The translations under genes were made by a program, and so were the position numbers. 64,000 nt of DNA. Source: CALFBG01 sp045110315. Its GTDB lineage: Bacteria; Bacteroidota; Bacteroidia; Chitinophagales; Saprospiraceae. The DNA lies in the NCBI GenBank assembly GCA_045110315.1, contig JBGCFY010000189.1, positions 1-64,000 of the forward strand, written 5' to 3'. A model generated the notes under the pieces. That model was not told where the DNA came from, searched no databases, and saw only the letters and a program-made list of their open reading frames with translations. Positions 63,101 through 64,000 of this stretch are shown here, one piece after another; position 1 is the first letter of the stretch; each line of letters begins with the position of its first letter.

Positions 63101-63538
63101 CCAATACCTTCTCCTTATCCGCTTTCCAAGAAAAAAAAATAGAACACCAAATAAACAATTTGGAATCAACTTACAAGGTCAAAACACAGAAAGCTAGTTT
63201 TTGGGAACTACACCAATTAGCGAAAATCTGCATACAACCTGATTTGCGACCGAAGCGCTCCAATATTCAACTTTTGTTTTTTCGGCATTCTATTGAACAT
63301 TTTCTAAATGTTCTGGGATAGGTAAGTAAGTGCTTAGATAAGCTTAGAAGTTATTAAAAAATGGCGTTTGAAATTAATTGTAAGTGCTTCCTTTTCAAGA
63401 GGAAGCTCCATTTTTGCCATAACCGTTGAGCCGGTAAAAAAACTAGCTAAACATTAAAAATCAATTAATTGCAAGCCTAATTTTGCCGACAGGCAGGTAA
63501 ATCGTCAAGCTATTTTTAGAACAATTTCTTAGTATTCC
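63101..63538. other. Intergenic region with copy B of the dispersed foldback element
   Basis: 438 bp between convergent genes. A stop-free frame of 74 codons (63097-63318) has plausible composition but no ATG. The right part is repeat copy B. Confidence 0.6.
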
Positions 63539-63553
63539 TTATAAAATACTAGC
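63346..63553. repeat. Dispersed ~200-bp foldback element, copy B
   Basis: Relative of 15283-15490. Here the inner hairpin is GCTTCC / GGAAGC around a nine-base loop, inside the AAATGG / CCATTT outer pairing. Its right end overlaps the last codons of the histidine kinase gene. Confidence 0.65.
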
Positions 63554-64000
63554 TGCTGCACGTTTAAAAAATGATTTGGTTTTTAAGAGTAACGATCTTT
63601 GAGTAGTTTGATTTTTAGTTTGGTGTAATACCGTTTTGCTGACTGCTCGGGGAATGGAAAAGAAAAAAGTACTCCCCTGCCCCAATCCGTTCGATTCTGC
63701 CCAGATGACCCCTTCATGATTGTTTATAATTTTTTTACAAATAGCTAATCCGATTCCTGTTCCTTCAAATTCACCATTGCCATGTAAACGTCGAAAAGGG
63801 GTAAAAATAGCCTGTAAAAATTCTGCGGGCATACCGATTCCATTATCTTGGATACTGAATAGCCAATTGTCCTCCTGCGTTTCACAGGCAACTTTAATGA
63901 TTGGTTTTTCTGCTCGACAGTATTTAATTGCATTTTCTAGTAGGTTTTGAAAAACGAACTTCAATTGCTGTGAATCTGCTTCAATCGAAGGAATTTCTTG
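63539..64000 (-). CDS. Sensor histidine kinase, C-terminal ATPase domain (cut by window edge)
   Basis: The last 153 codons of a gene that enters from beyond position 64000. N-box FVFQNLLENAIKYC, G1 box DNGIGMP, F box FTPFRRLHGNGEFEGTGIGLAICKKI with the G2 glycines, and a final WAESNGLGQGSTFFFSIP. These are the ATP-binding HATPase_c motifs of a phosphorelay sensor kinase. The dimerisation/His and sensor domains are outside the window. A TTG at 63964 would not be the true start because the frame continues upstream (SIEADSQQLKFVFQ). Confidence 0.95.
   Translation of the reverse strand, partial: QEIPSIEADSQQLKFVFQNLLENAIKYCRAEKPIIKVACETQEDNWLFSIQDNGIGMPAEFLQAIFTPFRRLHGNGEFEGTGIGLAICKKIINNHEGVIWAESNGLGQGSTFFFSIPRAVSKTVLHQTKNQTTQRSLLLKTKSFFKRAAASIL

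Noticed and set aside
63097..63318. 74-codon stop-free frame after the methyltransferase gene
   Set aside because: No ATG and only an internal TTG; the composition is plausible but one such frame among many gaps is expected by chance. Left as a note to check by protein search.

Overview
The window (about 40% GC by eye) comes from a member of the Bacteroidota, probably the Saprospiria. The phylum call rests on type IX secretion (T9SS) C-terminal sorting tails on three secreted proteins, TAnnTTTG-type -7 promoter boxes, lipoproteins ending in a lipobox cysteine, scarce Shine-Dalgarno sequences with several TTG/GTG starts, and the ftsX - DUF3098 - uppP - truB gene order. The narrower placement is inference. 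No rRNA, tRNA, CRISPR array, complete insertion sequence, prophage or plasmid gene was found; this is core chromosome with small accessory patches.

Layout. 1-10.6 kb: 5' part of leuS, a membrane-anchored coiled-coil protein, a secreted protein, the ftsX/DUF3098/uppP/truB block, two thioredoxin-fold proteins, a secreted hydrolase and gpsA. 10.6-19.5 kb: a decayed fragment with barrel-like sequence, a lipocalin-like lipoprotein, a 1108-residue FG-GAP/ASPIC lipoprotein, a 1.35 kb non-coding region holding a duplicated 109-bp element and one copy of a dispersed ~200-bp foldback element, and a 1089-residue BNR-repeat protein. 19.5-24.4 kb: ccmE (Cys-type) and ccmF for cytochrome c maturation, then a DUF2520 protein. 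24.4-31 kb: outer-membrane barrel, uridine kinase divergent from a NupC nucleoside transporter, 1-Cys peroxiredoxin, dihydroorotase and a YheT-like hydrolase. 31-35 kb: sbcD and sbcC separated by a 14-15-bp tandem array. 35.2-40.5 kb: a same-strand cluster of SMP-30 lactonase lipoprotein, GH3 beta-glucosidase, gluconokinase and GntP permease. 40.5-47 kb: sterol desaturase-like protein, rhodanese, Spy-like repeat protein, YkgJ-type Cys-cluster protein, ArsR regulator, T9SS esterase, LysE exporter and cold-shock protein. 47-54.4 kb: a DinB-methyltransferase fusion, VOC protein, ABC exporter, bestrophin, GNAT, an AlkD-like gene broken by one in-frame stop, and DUF429. 54.6-64 kb: a pentaheme cytochrome with a T9SS tail, a secreted FG-GAP/ASPIC protein with a T9SS tail, an M61 peptidase with PDZ, an O-methyltransferase-like protein, and the 3' end of a histidine kinase gene.

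How genes fit together. The 35-40 kb cluster reads as a route from beta-linked sugars or aldonic acids to 6-phosphogluconate: lactone opening and beta-glucoside cleavage outside the cytoplasm, gluconate uptake, phosphorylation. The Ccm genes supply heme attachment that the pentaheme cytochrome 30 kb away would need. SbcC and SbcD form one nuclease. Udk and NupC are a salvage pair. The DinB-methyltransferase/VOC/ABC run may be a small-molecule detoxification set.

No clearly new multi-gene system is obvious. The observations most worth following are the repeats in the 15 kb region and their relative at 63.4 kb, the putative aldonate cluster, the T9SS-tailed multiheme cytochrome, and the single-stop AlkD pseudogene.
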